NCBI GenBank assembly: GCA_029204225.1
Contig: CM055100.1
Span: 503,001-567,000 of the forward strand
DNA from: Diphasiastrum complanatum
Lineage: Eukaryota > Streptophyta > Lycopodiopsida > Lycopodiales > Lycopodiaceae
Reading direction: 5' to 3'
Length of the DNA stretch: 64,000 nucleotides
This document shows positions 11,485-23,426 of this stretch, in pieces. How positions within the stretch are numbered: the first letter of the stretch is position 1; each line of letters opens with the position of its first letter. Below the pieces are notes generated by a model. It worked only from the letters and a program-made list of their open reading frames with translations, made no database searches and was not told where the DNA came from. The position numbers and the translations under genes are program-made.

Positions 11485-13546
11485 ATAGTACTGTGAGTCT
11501 AAATCATGGAATTGGGCATGCTTTGCATGAACCGACGATGTCGACTGGACAACGGCCTTTAAGCATTCTTCCAAGGTGGCTATGTGCTGGTTTAAGGCCT
11601 CGATGGAAGCAATGTATGATAGTTGTAATTTTGAGTGCTGCTCCATCGTGGCTTTCAGCTTTTGGGCCAGCCTTTGATAGGCCGCCACTGGAATGGTAGT
11701 TCCCTCAGGAATAGTTGGTGGTGCAAAGTCGTTGAAGTCCACCATTTCCAAATGTTCCTTCATAGTGGAATGTGCTGCTTGTGAATCTACTACAGTCTCA
11801 TCCTTTTCGGCTTTGAGGGTATCGATGGTATCCTGCATGTTGGATACCTTCAGTTGGAGCCGGTTCAGGAGGTGGAGTAGCATATGTTGTTGTTGTTGAT
11901 TGTAATTCGTGAGGTTCTGGATCTGCAACTACTGTTGTTTGTTTTCCTCCTCCAGCCTTGCTTTTTCTTTCTGAAGGTCTGTCATAGCACCATCATCGAA
12001 TTTAGGGTTTAGGGTTTAGGGTTTAGGGTTATTGTCCCTCTATATTGTCCCTCTAGGGCACCGAATAGATTGTATTGGAGCTCATTCACCAACCATACCG
12101 CTTTTTGGGCTACAAGGGGTAACTGCTCCCAAGGACCGATGTCAGGGAGGGTGCGTGTGTAGTTAGTATATGACATTGGGGTAAATGGTAGAAAATCAGG
12201 AGCAGGACTAGATGGAGGTGTATGAAAAGCAGGTGGATGTGATTGTGGATTGAGGGGTACAAGAGGTGGGGAGATACTGCATGGCGAAGATTGTTGGATT
12301 GGGTTAGTGGTGACAGTGGTTGATGGAAGTGCACATAGTAATTGTAATGCAAAATCATCTACGTTGACTGTGGAGTCAAGTAGGGTGGAGATTTTTACAG
12401 GTGAGGGCTTTTGTGGAAGTGTGGAAGTGAAGCCCATGTTGAGAGTTAGTGAGGGTGTGGAGGTGGCAGTAAATGGTGGGGGTGGTGGTGGGAGAGTGAG
12501 AGCAAGTGATGGAGAGGAGATTGCCTGTGTGGATCGAATCACGCCCATAGAATCAGAGCCGAAAAAGCTTGCCATCCCAGAGCTACCTGCTGCTGCCGCT
12601 ACTACTTGTCTGCATTGCTGGGTCTGGTGAAGTAAGGCCGCCTGCTGCTCTAGGACCTCCTTTGGGACTTGAGATGGTTTAAGGCTCCCTTCGGATTCAG
12701 CATATTCCACCCCGATGTCGCTGGATAGAATGTCATGAGGGACATCGGCTTCTGTGTTGATCGCCTTTCCTTTTTGCTTCTTAGTAGGTGGGGCTGGTGA
12801 GACCGATTCGGCTATTGATTTGGGGGTGGCTCGCTTTTTTGTGCTTGGATAAACATCATCCAGCTCCTTGATGGCAGCAGCCGCCCTAGACCCCAATTGT
12901 TTTGTGACTAACATGTGGAGGAGATACCCACATTTGGTAGTTGGTTTTCGGGCTTTCAGAGCTCCACAAAGCTTCTCTACTACCTTCTCAGCCCACTAAT
13001 AATTTTGACATGGTGAGGGTCAAAGAAAAGAGGTCGCCCGGTGGTATGCGATCCATCTTGACGGTATGTACTTCGACCATGGTGATGAGGATTTCTAAGG
13101 TAGCCCGTAGATGGGGATCCGTGATGAGGCAGATAGCAATCCCGTCCTTGGTTTGGGCAATGGTTTTGCCATCCTCTGTCAGAAACTTTGTGAAGTACTT
13201 GGCATCATAGCTGGTGCCCTTTCCATGGATTGTCTCTCCAAGATTAGGTAAGCCAATGCTTTGGAGATCCTCAGGAGAGACGTTGATAATGGTATAGCTA
13301 CCACTTTTGGATGTAATCTGGAAAGTTTGGAACTCATCCGAATAGGTGGAGTAGGCTGCTCAAAGGAGGCTCTCGCTCTGCTGGTACCGGAAAAGTGTTA
13401 GATCAAAGCCAAGGTTTGTGAGGATATCCTTGGCCATGGTGAGCTACTCGGCGTAATTCTTGATACAGATCATGAATATATCCCCTGAATAAGGATGAGG
13501 GAGTTTACGGCGATGCAAGCTGAGCGAGGAATCGCAGAAAAGCCAT
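11485..13546 (-). pseudogene. Family B retroelement ORF, copy B2 (broken)
   Basis: This copy lies in the same orientation as B1 and keeps the N-terminal part that B1 lacks. From a likely ATG at 13544-13546 it reads through in-frame stops into a segment with FQITSKSGSYTIINVSPEDL (about 13300), then VEVHTVKMDRIPPGDLFSL (about 13050), KCGYLLHMLVTKQ (about 12930), a Pro/Ser/Thr-rich linker (12150-12700), and the Gln-rich coiled coil (11530-11950). The C-terminal domain of B1 (1079-1513) is absent; homology stops near 11500. Nonsense codons lie near 13500, 13360 and 13000, and telomere repeats interrupt the frame at 12001-12030. A TATA-like box sits about 110 bp upstream of the ATG. Function is unknown. 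Confidence 0.6.
12001..12030 (+). repeat. Interstitial telomere repeat (TTTAGGG)n
   Basis: Four consecutive TTTAGGG units plus a partial unit follow CATCGAA inside the B2 ORF. The paralogous B1 sequence (around 2370-2400) continues past the same GAATT into GCCACATAGTATATTG without telomere DNA. A short duplicated filler, ATTGTCCCTCTATATTGTCC, follows. Confidence 0.95.
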
Positions 13547-13656
13547 GATAGCAGTGATTTTAGATTGCTCCAAGAATTTTGAAAATTTTGAAACAAATTT
13601 GGCTTGAACTCGAGAGCAGCAATCTAAAATGAACTCGTGGAGAGAAGGGTGGAGGA

Positions 13657-13665
13657 CTATATATA
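13657..13665 (-). promoter_or_regulatory. TATA-like box upstream of B2 ORF
   Basis: Minus-strand CTATATATAG lies about 110 bp before the putative start codon at 13546. Between them AGCAATCTAAAAT (13614-13630 on plus) pairs with ATTTTAGATTGCT (13557-13570) as a perfect 13-bp inverted repeat. A core promoter is inferred, not shown. Confidence 0.4.
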
Positions 13666-13666
13666 G

Positions 13667-14014
13667 ACCTTTTTAGACAGGAATTCACAACTTCACTCAG
13701 AAATTGTCCTCAGTGTCCACGATTTGGTAATGATGGTTGCAAATTTTGAGGCAACGTTCTGAGGGCCCGTGAATTTTTGTAAGTGATTTTTTATGCCAAA
13801 AGAACGTCTGACAGTGCAAAAATGTGTCTGTTCAGAATTCGCAGAGATAGCAGAGAAATCGTGAGGATCATTTTGAGCTCCAACGAATTGTTTGCAAATT
13901 TTGATAGTGGATATCTGATGAAAAAAACTACTTTTTTCTATTTTTAAAATTTTTTGTCTCTGAGACAGAATTCATGGAGGCCAAAAATGAATTGTGCACT
14001 GTCAAATTTTCTAC
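13667..14014. other. Leader or flank of B2
   Basis: Non-coding sequence between the TATA-like box and the shared block. No motif is recognised. Confidence 0.35.
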
Positions 14015-14807
14015 ACATAATTGGTGATTTCTTTATTGTTTGTGCACCGTTTTGGATTCCATAAGGACATGAAGGAAGCTAATTACATTGTCAACCAGCC
14101 ATGGAGAGATTCTGAGGTCCATGTCAGAGATTTGTCTCCAGACAGTTAACCTAGCAGATTTGTGATAAAAGGCGAAAAAAAGCTACTTTGTCAAGTTGAG
14201 CTAAAATCACCGTTTCTCTACGGAATTTCATAATTGAACACTCTATAGACTTGGTATTAGTAGGGCAACCCTGCTCCAGGCCTCAGATCATGCTCAAATT
14301 GATCCAAAAATGAAATTGATCAAGCAAAAATCAGTTTGGGGAGGCCCGGCCATATGTAGGGAGGAGCGCGGAGCTTATGAGCGACGAACGGGGGCAATAG
14401 CTTATCGTTAAAAAGTGTATAGTGGCCCCAAAAAAGGGTTTCGGCACACAGGAGTGTATGTGACCATAGGATTGGACTCCTATTGGATCAACGGCCGTGA
14501 TAGATTGCTCAGAGAACAATCTGGACCACAAGATCATAGTGGACCATTGGATGAAGTGAAAAAGGTCTTGAAGGGTCTTGAAGTGCATTCTGGCCTTCAA
14601 CTTCATTAAAAAATTTCATAGTGAAAGCTGAGCTGGGTCCCTTCACAAGTGAAGAGTGAAGTTTCTTCAAGGTAAATAGTTCAAAAACAAAGAAGATTCC
14701 TATTTTTGGGTCCTTTGCCCGTTTTGACTCAAACAAGAGGCTATAACCTCCAAAGAAGGGCACCCAGACTGTACCTGCAAGTAGGGTACAACAAAATAGA
14801 GTGATTG
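14015..14807 (-). repeat. Block shared (inverted) with Copia leader 34685-35470
   Basis: The reverse complement of this block matches 34685-35470 over most of its length, for example GGTTATAGCCT and CTCAACTTGACAAAGT. The match ends exactly where the Gypsy A 3' LTR begins at 14808, so the LTR element appears to have inserted into this sequence. Confidence 0.75.
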
Positions 14808-16071
14808 TGTCATACTATACCAATAGGATTAATATAGATTTTATAGTAAATAATGTCGTTCCCACAGAGCAGAACTTTAGACACTTATGTTTTTGGTACA
14901 ATTTATGACAAGTGGTTTCCAGTGTTATTCTGGTTGTCGACAGACATTAAAAAGTAACCAGTATTACTTATGTTTGGGATGGGTAATGTTAATAAATTCA
15001 GAACAACAATCTGGCCTCTAACGAATCAAATGAAGCGCATTCTACCGATGAGATTTTATCAGAGTAGTACATTAGTACTACACTCTGGCTGATTAAGGTG
15101 TCAACAAAGAATCGAGAATTGTTCGATGTATTCGTGACTGTGCAGACAATTAATGAATCGCATTTGCGAACTATTTGTTTCTAGACAGAAGTCCTCAACA
15201 ACTAAAGCCCAACTTAATGGTTAAAGAATATGAAGAGTTCTAGAACACGTTAGAAACTTATGTCAATGCCAATCAGGAAAACAGATCAAAGACTCAATTA
15301 TTCAGACAGGGACTGTCATCTCATATGTATACATACAGCTTTGTTCAATAATCGTGCTAGACTGTACCAAAGATAGTTGTTATTCAAGTGCTGAAAAGAA
15401 AGTATTCGCGACAGACGAATAAGATGGTTTTAAGACAGATCTTTAGAGCATGCTTTACGAAAACACAACAAACGACTGTAATGCACTAGAGCGTCTGTTT
15501 GATCAGAGAGTAATTCATGAAATGTGTTAGAGATTGTTAGCAGACTCAAGATCACTCAGACTCAGCAGTGCGGAGAACAGAGATAAGAGAGAATAACTCA
15601 CAAAACTCTATTCACTTATTCAATCTCTTACATAAGCATAAACTCTTCTCTCTCAATGATTGAGACTGAAGTGTGAGATCTATATATGTTCTACAGGGCG
15701 AACAAATGCACCTCTAAAACAACAGGTGTGTCGCTCCCGCGAAAGGGTCTAGTTAAGAATTAGACTGAAAATATGTTCAACTACAGCATATGAGGTATAC
15801 TTAATTATGAGTTAAAGTTACTCTAGTTTAACATGTCTTTTCATATTTAGTCGTTTCGTATGGACGACCTAGTAAAGGTTATCCAAGACAACGTCTTTTC
15901 CTTTTAAAGGTCTTGCCCTTAATTACAAGGCAAGTACTTAGGAGATATATTCTCAAAAAATGACTTAGGCCTCTTCATGATTTATACTTAACTAGCTCAT
16001 ATCGTCATTTTTGAGTATATCATGCCATATTTATGTCGATATTCAATATTTAACATTTTCGTGGCATCACA
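14808..16071 (-). repeat. 3' LTR of Gypsy element A
   Basis: On the minus strand it starts TGTGATGCCACG just after a polypurine tract and ends GGTATAGTATGACA, giving TG...CA ends and 1,264 bp. The lower boundary coincides with the end of homology between its flank and 34685. A TATA-like ATATATA (15681-15687, minus) fits an LTR promoter. There is no second LTR for comparison. Confidence 0.7.
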
Positions 16072-16084
16072 TATCTCCTTCCTC
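16072..16084 (-). other. Polypurine tract of Gypsy element A
   Basis: Minus-strand GAGGAAGGAGATA immediately precedes the LTR start TGTGATG. Confidence 0.65.
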
Positions 16085-16507
16085 AAATGTGAAATATCCT
16101 CGTGAACATGTCATCTTTATTTAGAGGATTATTTGAGAAACATTTTTGTTCGTCAGAGTTTCATTGAGGCGAAAAGATATTTCTTTGTGTATTTCATCCT
16201 TTAGATATTTCTTCATCTTAGAGAATATGTGTCTTGCTATTTCTTTAATTGAATAGGTTGTTTTGAGTTGATCTTTGAATTACTGATGAAAACTGGAATC
16301 AAACTTCAAAAATTCAGCATCCCATAGAAACATCACCACGACAAAGGCACGAATGAATATTCATGAATGATTCAGTTCTTCATATAATTTCTGAACAAGA
16401 TCCAAGTTCTGTTGAGCTTCGATCAAGAGCAAGTCTTCTTTTGATTTCACCGGTAAGTTGTCGAATTCTTCTAACTTAACCGGGAGTAATGTTCCATTGA
16501 ACAGCTC

Positions 16508-19023
16508 CTAGGTTAACTTGGTATCTTCATCTGAATCACTATGTAGAGTGATTTCTTTACAGTAACGAGCTGAAAATCTAATAAAATTGCATTTAGCATA
16601 ATGATTTTGAACAAAAAATAATGTCTTCGCCACAAAGGTACCAAATTGCCAAAATATATATGTACAGAATTGCTTATAATAGAATGACTTCTTTCTATCT
16701 TGCAAATTATAGCAAATCTCCGCAAAATATTCTGCAAGGTTTTGCTCCCAATCCACATAAAGACTGAATAATTTTGGATAAGCCATATTTATATTAATCA
16801 GTAGACCTGCATCGTCGAATGCACCTAAATTTGCAACAGCTTGTGGTTTTACAGCTGAAATTGTGACTTTTGCTTCCAAAAATGTCGCTTATGATCTTCG
16901 TTCCGCAAAAATTGAAGTTATTTGATATGAATATATTCAAGAGCATACATAGCCGAAGAGCCTATGTATAACTTTGCCGATCCAAAAGGTATGACCTAGA
17001 ACTTACCCTGGATTATGCCCCAGCAGAGACATCCTTTCTGCTCGATAGAAAGTTGGGCCCATAACCAGAGAAAGTCGTCCTTCTCCCAAGGTTGCTTCCA
17101 GTCATCAAAGGCGATGCCTACTGCACCTGGTAGCATCATGTAATCCACACGACATTGCAATTCAATATTAAAAGCATGTGGACACCATTTTCAGAAGCGT
17201 TCAGCAAATGCACGAAATTTGTCAACACATACCTTCGACTGATTTCATCGCATTCACTTTGGCTGTGTAGATGTAGTTGCCAAATCATGAGTTGGCAACT
17301 CAACAGCCAGCTTCTGATCTTCGAATTGTTGCTTAAGATTAGACAGCTCCTGTTTGAGCTGGTCAATCTTCGCGACAACCTCAAAGAATTTTGAATGGTT
17401 TGAGGCTCCGGTGTAGGCAGACACAACTTGGATTTGTTGTGTGAGGTCATCGATTCGAAGCAGGGCTTGAAGGTATTCATCATGTGCATCGGGCCCGCTG
17501 CAAGATGGGGTGGCATCACTGGAGAGCTCCTTCAGCTCAGCCAACTCTTCCTCGACAAGAGCCTTCGCATCCTCGAGCGGTTGTAAGAACTCGACTCGAA
17601 AATTTTTGAGCATCTGGCCTTGGAGCTGGTTCAGCTTTGTGAGATCGACTGTGATTGACCCTACATTGGTGCTCAGAGACAGAGCAGCTTTTGCCTTTAG
17701 TCTTGTCATTCGCTCCTCCTGTAAATGTTTCTGGAGCGCGACATTATGTTGATTCGCAGCCAAAAGTTGCTGCTTCAAAGAATCGTTTTAAGTTTGAAAA
17801 TTGTTAGACTTGGCCTGAATTGCCTTATTTGTCTGCCTCAAAGAATCAGCTTCTTTTATTAGAGTCTGAAACTGTGTTTTGAGAGAACGATATTGTTCAA
17901 TCAACTTCGTGTTGTCTGATTCGAACAAATCGATCTTCTCGAAGGACTCCTTCAGAGAGTCTATTGATTTTCTCTCTGAGGTGATAAGCTGCATTTTGAG
18001 TTGTCGGTGGTACTTGTCAAACTCATATACTTCAGCCACTAGATTCTTGGCTTTCTCTATCATGGATCGAAATCACTGGCTGGTCATTTGGTTGTTCTTC
18101 ATCTACCACATGTGCCCCAGTGTCACCGTTAGCAGCTATTTGTCCTTTGTCTGATGTGTCGGACTAGGATGCGTCATCCTCAGAGGTGGATGCACTCTGC
18201 TGCTTCTGAGATGTGGAAGCAGATGCTGGCTTTGAAGAATCAATAGAAGCAGCATCTCCATCGGTTTCCATTGCCACAACTTCACTCTCCATAGTAGTGG
18301 TAGCTGCTACTTTGACTGCTGGTGCAGCATCGGATGGAACCGGAATAGGAACAAAAATGAGGCTGGAAAGATCAATTGGCTTGGGAGCCAACATCCTTCC
18401 CGTCAACAGTATTTTCTCTGCCTCAGTCGAAATTTGAAAATGAGCGCACAGGCAAGAAACACGGGCTCTGACTCCAGAAAACTTCTGATGTTTGATCCAT
18501 CGCAAAAAAGCTTTGTATGTGATAACGCCGAAGCATACTGAATTACTCGCAAGCGCATCCAATATGTAACCAAAATTTTGAACTGAAATTGTAGCATCCG
18601 CATCCGTCAAAAATATGGCTTGGTTTGCGTATTTACAAAACAATTTGAATATAACATCTCAAATCATGGAGATTTTGTACCCCTTTGTGGGTACGAAGCA
18701 GTTGCTTAGGAAGTGATCAACTTCATCCACCAAATCTTTATTTGGCGCAACCAGCTTCTCATCCAATGGTAGTCCGAGGGCTGTGCAAAACAAGTCTTCA
18801 GAGATGGTGAAGAATTTGCCTCGTATATGAACTTTGAATTCCTCCTCGGAAATTGAATGTATAGAGTTCACAAACTCAGTACTGACTTCAGAGAGGATGA
18901 TGGAGGGGTCCACTTTCAAATCACCCAACCTGCATTGATCCAAAAAGGACTGGATGGATGCCAGATGGATTTCTGCGTGTGCTTTCCAGATGATATTATA
19001 GCTAGAACCTGATCCGGAAGCCA
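16508..19023 (-). pseudogene. Third ORF (env position) of Gypsy element A
   Basis: Starting at the ATG at 19021-19023 (MASGSGSSYN), the frame runs about 840 codons with in-frame stops near 18658, 18164 and 17788 and a frameshift near 18063. Order: N-terminal domain (18400-19023) with KVHIRGKFFTISEDL and FCTALGLPLDEKL, then YILDALASNSVCFGVITYKAF; a Ser/Thr/Ala-rich linker (18164-18400); a long coiled coil (17254-18063); and a C-terminal segment (16508-16900) with YPKLFSLYVDWEQNLAEYF. The N-terminal part recalls the 'putative plant transposon protein' segment found in Athila-type ORFs. No clear signal peptide or membrane anchor is visible, so a true envelope is not supported. Confidence 0.65.
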
Positions 19024-19239
19024 TTGTTTGAATGTTTAACAATAGCTCCGTAGATCGCAATAGTTTGCAAAAGAGCGCTTTGATCGCAAAGAGAATGAGC
19101 GTAGGAAAGCATAAACTCGCAGGTAGAAAGTGTAAAGAAGAAAAATGAAAAAGAACTCTGATAAGCAGTAGCGGTGTAGAAGGGATGATGACATGGCATG
19201 GTGACTTGACATTTGTCACTTCCATTTATGGAGGACATG

Positions 19240-19937
19240 CATGACTAAGTGTTTGAAACTATAATTTGCGAAATCGATCTTTAATGACGGAAGACCGTTT
19301 GTGAAAGAAAAAAATAAATTAAGAAGAAACAATATCTTTGAGCGACACACATGTGAATAATGATGATCACGTGGCCATCCTCTTTAATGGAGGGATACAA
19401 AAAGTATGTCGAGAGATTTTCAAAAGATTCTCAAAAATATGCTTAAAAGATCCTTCGAGAAAGTTTCGCGAAACTCTCTTGAAGGATCTTAAAAATGATA
19501 CAGAAACTCACGAAAAATTCTCGAAAATTTTAGCAACATACTAGAAAATTTCTCAAAAACCTGGAGATAATGCTAGAAAAGATTCTAGAAAAATTCTCAA
19601 AAATGATTTACAAAAATTTGATTAATAAATTTAGTGTCGTGAAAAAATCTCAAAAAGTTCTCAAAAATAGTTTTAAAATAATATTGAAAGATTGAGAGAA
19701 GTCAAGAAAAATTCTTGAAAATTTTACGAAACATTATGAAAAATGTTGGAAGGTGGTAGAAAATTTCATGAAATTTTCTAGAAAGAAAAGTCGCGAAAAC
19801 TTTTAGACAAGATAAAAGAAAATTCGCAATTAATTCCAGAAAAATACTAGAAAATAATAAGAATAAAAAAAAATTATGGTCAAAGGTAGTATTGCTTTAG
19901 TCTAGACCCGTTAATACGTGTAGGTAATAGTTCACCT
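19240..19937 (-). promoter_or_regulatory. Pol-to-ORF3 spacer with heat-shock-element-like array
   Basis: At least seven TTCNNGAA half-site pairs lie between about 19450 and 19845 (TTCGAGAA, TTCGCGAA, TTCTCGAA, TTCTAGAA twice, TTCTTGAA, TTCCAGAA), along with many extra GAA/TTC units. TTCnnGAA is the core of the heat-shock factor site. The array lies upstream of the third ORF in sense orientation and includes the palindrome at 19447-19490. Function as a promoter is inferred only. Confidence 0.4.
19447..19490. repeat. 44-bp near-perfect palindrome
   Basis: The centre is CG|CG within TTTCGCGAAA. Of 22 pairs only two fail (57/80 as G-T, 61/76 as A-C, last two digits of position). The outer arms read AAGATCCTTC and GAAGGATCTT. 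Confidence 0.9.
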
Positions 19938-21136
19938 TTAGGTGATTGAAGTTGCACAGAACCATATATGGAGTTTTTTAGGGAACTTTTGATGGCGACT
20001 GTCATATATCAACGCATAATCATCAGCTTTAAGATCACATATTTTTATATGACTGTCATATTTCTTCTTTCTTTGTTTCTGGATTTGTGAAGTCTCTCGA
20101 GCTTCAGCTAGTTCTTCAATATTAGTCAATCTTTCATTTATACATTCTGCATCTGTTCGTTGAGCTTGAATATGAAAGGTTTTCACCTCAAACTCAATTG
20201 GCAAAATAGGATGCATACCATATGTAAGAAAATATGGTGTCTGTTTTGTCGTGATTTTCTCTGTGTTGTGATAAGCCCAGAGAACTAATGGTAGTTTATG
20301 ATCCCAATTCGTTGCATGTGCAATAGTAATTTTAGTCAGGATCTTACATAAAATTCTATTAGCTCTTTTTGTCAACCCGTTTGCTTTTGGATTATACGGT
20401 GTAGTTTTTCTGTGTCTGATCAAGAAATAAGTTGTCAGCAACCATATAGTGTCATTTAAAAAATGTGTACCTCGGTCACTTACTAGTTCGAGTGGACAAC
20501 CATATCTTGTGATTATACTTTTGAATAAGAACGTCGTGACAGTTTTCGCATCGTTTCTTTTCGTCGCCTCTACTTCAACGTTATTGGTAGCATAAGCAAC
20601 TAGAATATAATGACATTTCGTATGTTGGATAATAGGTTTGATTGGACTGACAAAGTCAATCCCCCACTTCTCGAATGGTGCAAGAGGCAGGATTGGTGTC
20701 AACAGCCAATTCATTGCTTTTGTAGGCTTACCAGATCTCTGGCATGGACACATGAACGAATAAAATTTGATACATCCTTGAACATTGTTGGCCACCAATA
20801 CTTGGCAGTCAATATCTTATTAACTGTATTCTTCAAAGAAAAGTGTCCACCAGCATCTTCTGAGTGTAAAGCTTTAACGACCTTTTTAATGTCTTTAGTT
20901 TCGAGACATCTTCGTAGTTGATGGTCAGCACCAAGCTTGTAAAGAACACTGTTAATAATTGTATAAGGTGCTACCTTATATTGAAAAACAGCCTTTTGCT
21001 CCAAATCGTAACCATCCGGATATATCTGATCCTTAAGATAAGTAATAATATCAGAATATAGCGAATTTGTAGATGAAATCTTGAATAAATGTTTGTCTGG
21101 AAAATCATCATTGATAGGGTCTTCAGTTTTTCCCAT
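19938..21136 (-). pseudogene. Integrase of Gypsy element A
   Basis: The N-terminal zinc-binding part (20711-21136) shows LHSEDAGGHF and YWWPTMFKDV. The core (19938-20798) shows WGIDFVSP (first Asp) and LVSDRGTHF (second Asp). The catalytic Glu position reads NGLTKRANRIL, with Lys where Glu is expected. A frameshift near 20750 separates the two pieces, with the last zinc Cys lying in the other frame. The C-terminal part keeps the TPYFLTYGMHPILPIE motif. Confidence 0.85.
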
Positions 21137-21345
21137 GCTAAGTCACGATAGATAATCAACATTTGTATGATATTTTCCTTGACAAAGCTCTACTTGATAA
21201 GTAGATTCTTGCAAAAGTAGAACCCATCAAGCAATTCATCCTGATAGATCTGGTTTATTTACAAGATACTTAAGAGCATAATGATCCACATGAAAAATAA
21301 ATGCATATCCCAGCAAATAATGCCAAAAAAAATTTACAGTGAAAA

Positions 21346-22470
21346 TCATGCCAAGTGCTTCCCTTTCTTTAGCTGAATAATTCTTCTCTGATGCACTGAG
21401 CTGTCGACTTGCATAGTAGATGGGATGATCCTTTTCTTGTTGTACTTCTTACTTAGACAGACGCCAATAGCAAATGCAGAAACATCCACATAACCGTGAA
21501 ATAAAATAGCCCAATTGAGTGGTCTCAGAATGGGAGCATTGATCAACCTTTGCTTAAGATCTTCGAATGCTTTCTGCTGTTCATTCATCCACAAGTATTC
21601 CACTTGTTTCTTCAGTAGATGTGTAAGAGAGGCAGCAATAGATGCATGATTTTGAATAAATCTCCTATAATAGCCAACATGTCCTAAGAAAGCTCTTAGT
21701 TCACGTAAATTGGTTGGTATCTAGAGATTCTTTATAAGCTTGACTTTATCTTTGTCGACTTCTATTCCTCTGTTAGATATTATGTGTTTGAGCAATATGC
21801 CTTCTTTCATACCAAAAAAACATTTATCTGGATGAAGAGATAAACAAGTATCTCGACACCGTTGGAATGTTAATTTCAGCTTTTGCAGGTGTGTCTTTAT
21901 ATCACTGTATACACAGAAATCATCAATAATTATTTCGAGAAAAGTTCTCAGGAATGTAGCAAAAATTAACATCATGATTCGTTGAAAGTTCACTGAAGCA
22001 TTACAAAGACCAAAGGGCATTTTGTTGTAGGCATAAGTGCCCCAATCCATTGTGAATGTGGTCTTTGAACAGTCCTCCTTTTGCACTCCAACCTGATTAT
22101 ATCCAGAAAAGCCATCACAAAATTGTAACGCTCTTGACTAGCAACCTGATCTAGGATGGAATCAGTGAAAGACAGAGGATGATGGTCCTTGTGGCAGCAT
22201 TGAGTTTGTGAAAATCCTGGCATATTCGTATTTTGCCAGTCTTCTTCTTTGAAATGACAACAATGGGTGAAACTCATTCACTACTTAAGACAAGATAGAT
22301 TATACCTGACTTAAGATGCTTGTTAAGTTCGTCCTTGGCCATGAGAGAGTACTTAGGATTGAGACGATACTGTCTCTCTCGAATAGGTATAGCATCTTCC
22401 TTAAGATCAATTCGGTGCTCTCCAAATTCTGCAGGTATACCTTTCAAATCGTCGAGCGACTAGACAAAAA
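21346..22470 (-). pseudogene. Reverse transcriptase / RNase H of Gypsy element A
   Basis: Fragments in different frames: RT N-terminal text (KSGIIYLVL, SPIVVISKKKTGKIRICQDF) at 22220-22350, KMPFGLCNASVNFQRIMM near 21990, and a catalytic box reading EIIIDDFCVYSD near 21900, where the usual aromatic-x-Asp-Asp is Ile-Ile-Asp-Asp. RNase H-type text (FHGYVDVSAFAIGVCLSK) is near 21480. Frameshifts lie near 22080, 21990 and 21720, and the RNase H end is scrambled. Confidence 0.8.
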
Positions 22471-23426
22471 CGTCTTGATACTCCTTCAATAGTTCAGTGA
22501 ATTCCACTAACTCTGATTCTCCAAGTGACTTTGAAACATGCACAAATCTGCCAGGTGCAAGTTCAATCAGTCCAATAGAATCTGGTAAAATGATACCTTC
22601 TATCATACTGGGCTTGGTATGGCCATGAATTTCGCACATGGTTGACTCCATAGATGTTTTCTTGTCGTCAACCTGGTTCTTATTACCAAATTCGTGTTCA
22701 GATTCATCATTCACATTCTCATAACATTCAAAGTATTGCACTTCAATATCAGATTCATTGGGAAAAATATTCAAGGCATACGAAGATTCTTCTGATGTAA
22801 AGATGGTGTCGGACAAAGAAGTTTCACCTTCATATTTGTCACGACTCCAGGTTATGATTTGTTCTACTGGCTTACCTCGGTTATTGGTCTCACCAATCTG
22901 AAATCTTAGCTCTTTGGATTTCCAATGTACACTTGCGTTTGATTGATAAATCCAAGGTCGTCCAAGTATCACAGAATAGGATGACAAACCGAGTGGTTTG
23001 ATAACAATGAAATTCATTGTGAATGGATTGGCTTGAATGTAGATAGTGACATCCTTCAGTTCTCCAATAGGTTTTCATCATGTCAAATCAGCTAACTTGA
23101 TGTTTCATTGTGTCGGTTGAATGCCAGTCAGCCCCGAAGCATGAGCTGTGTCTTCTGTTATTATATTCACACTGAAACCAGAGTCAATTGGCACTTTTTC
23201 GATCAGGCATCCCGCAATGGTAATATCAATATCAGGTGCACCGAGATCACCTAAATTGATAGATAAAACACCAGCATTTGGCAGAGAATTTTTTTTCTTC
23301 TTTTTGGGCACAGAAAAACCTTTCAGTTGCTTTCTGTAATAAGTGTTATCTGCCAACAACTGTTCAAAAGTAATGTTCGGACAAAGGGATCCAATATCAG
23401 TCACGATGTCATATTCTTTCATTTTT
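22460..23426 (-). pseudogene. Retropepsin region of Gypsy element A
   Basis: KVPIDSGFSVNII (near 23180) supplies the Asp-Ser-Gly active site, and SVILGRPWIYQ (near 22970) is the C-terminal flap-side motif. They lie in adjacent frames separated by a break at about 23080-23105. The C-terminal extension reaches ELLKEYQDVF, the usual lead-in to RT. Confidence 0.75.

Noticed and set aside
14808-16071. Match between the Gypsy A LTR and 1-742 as one LTR family
   Set aside because: Similar composition and style only; no stretch could be aligned by eye.
16508-19023. Retroviral-type envelope
   Set aside because: No signal peptide, cleavage site or membrane anchor visible; a long coiled coil alone is not enough.
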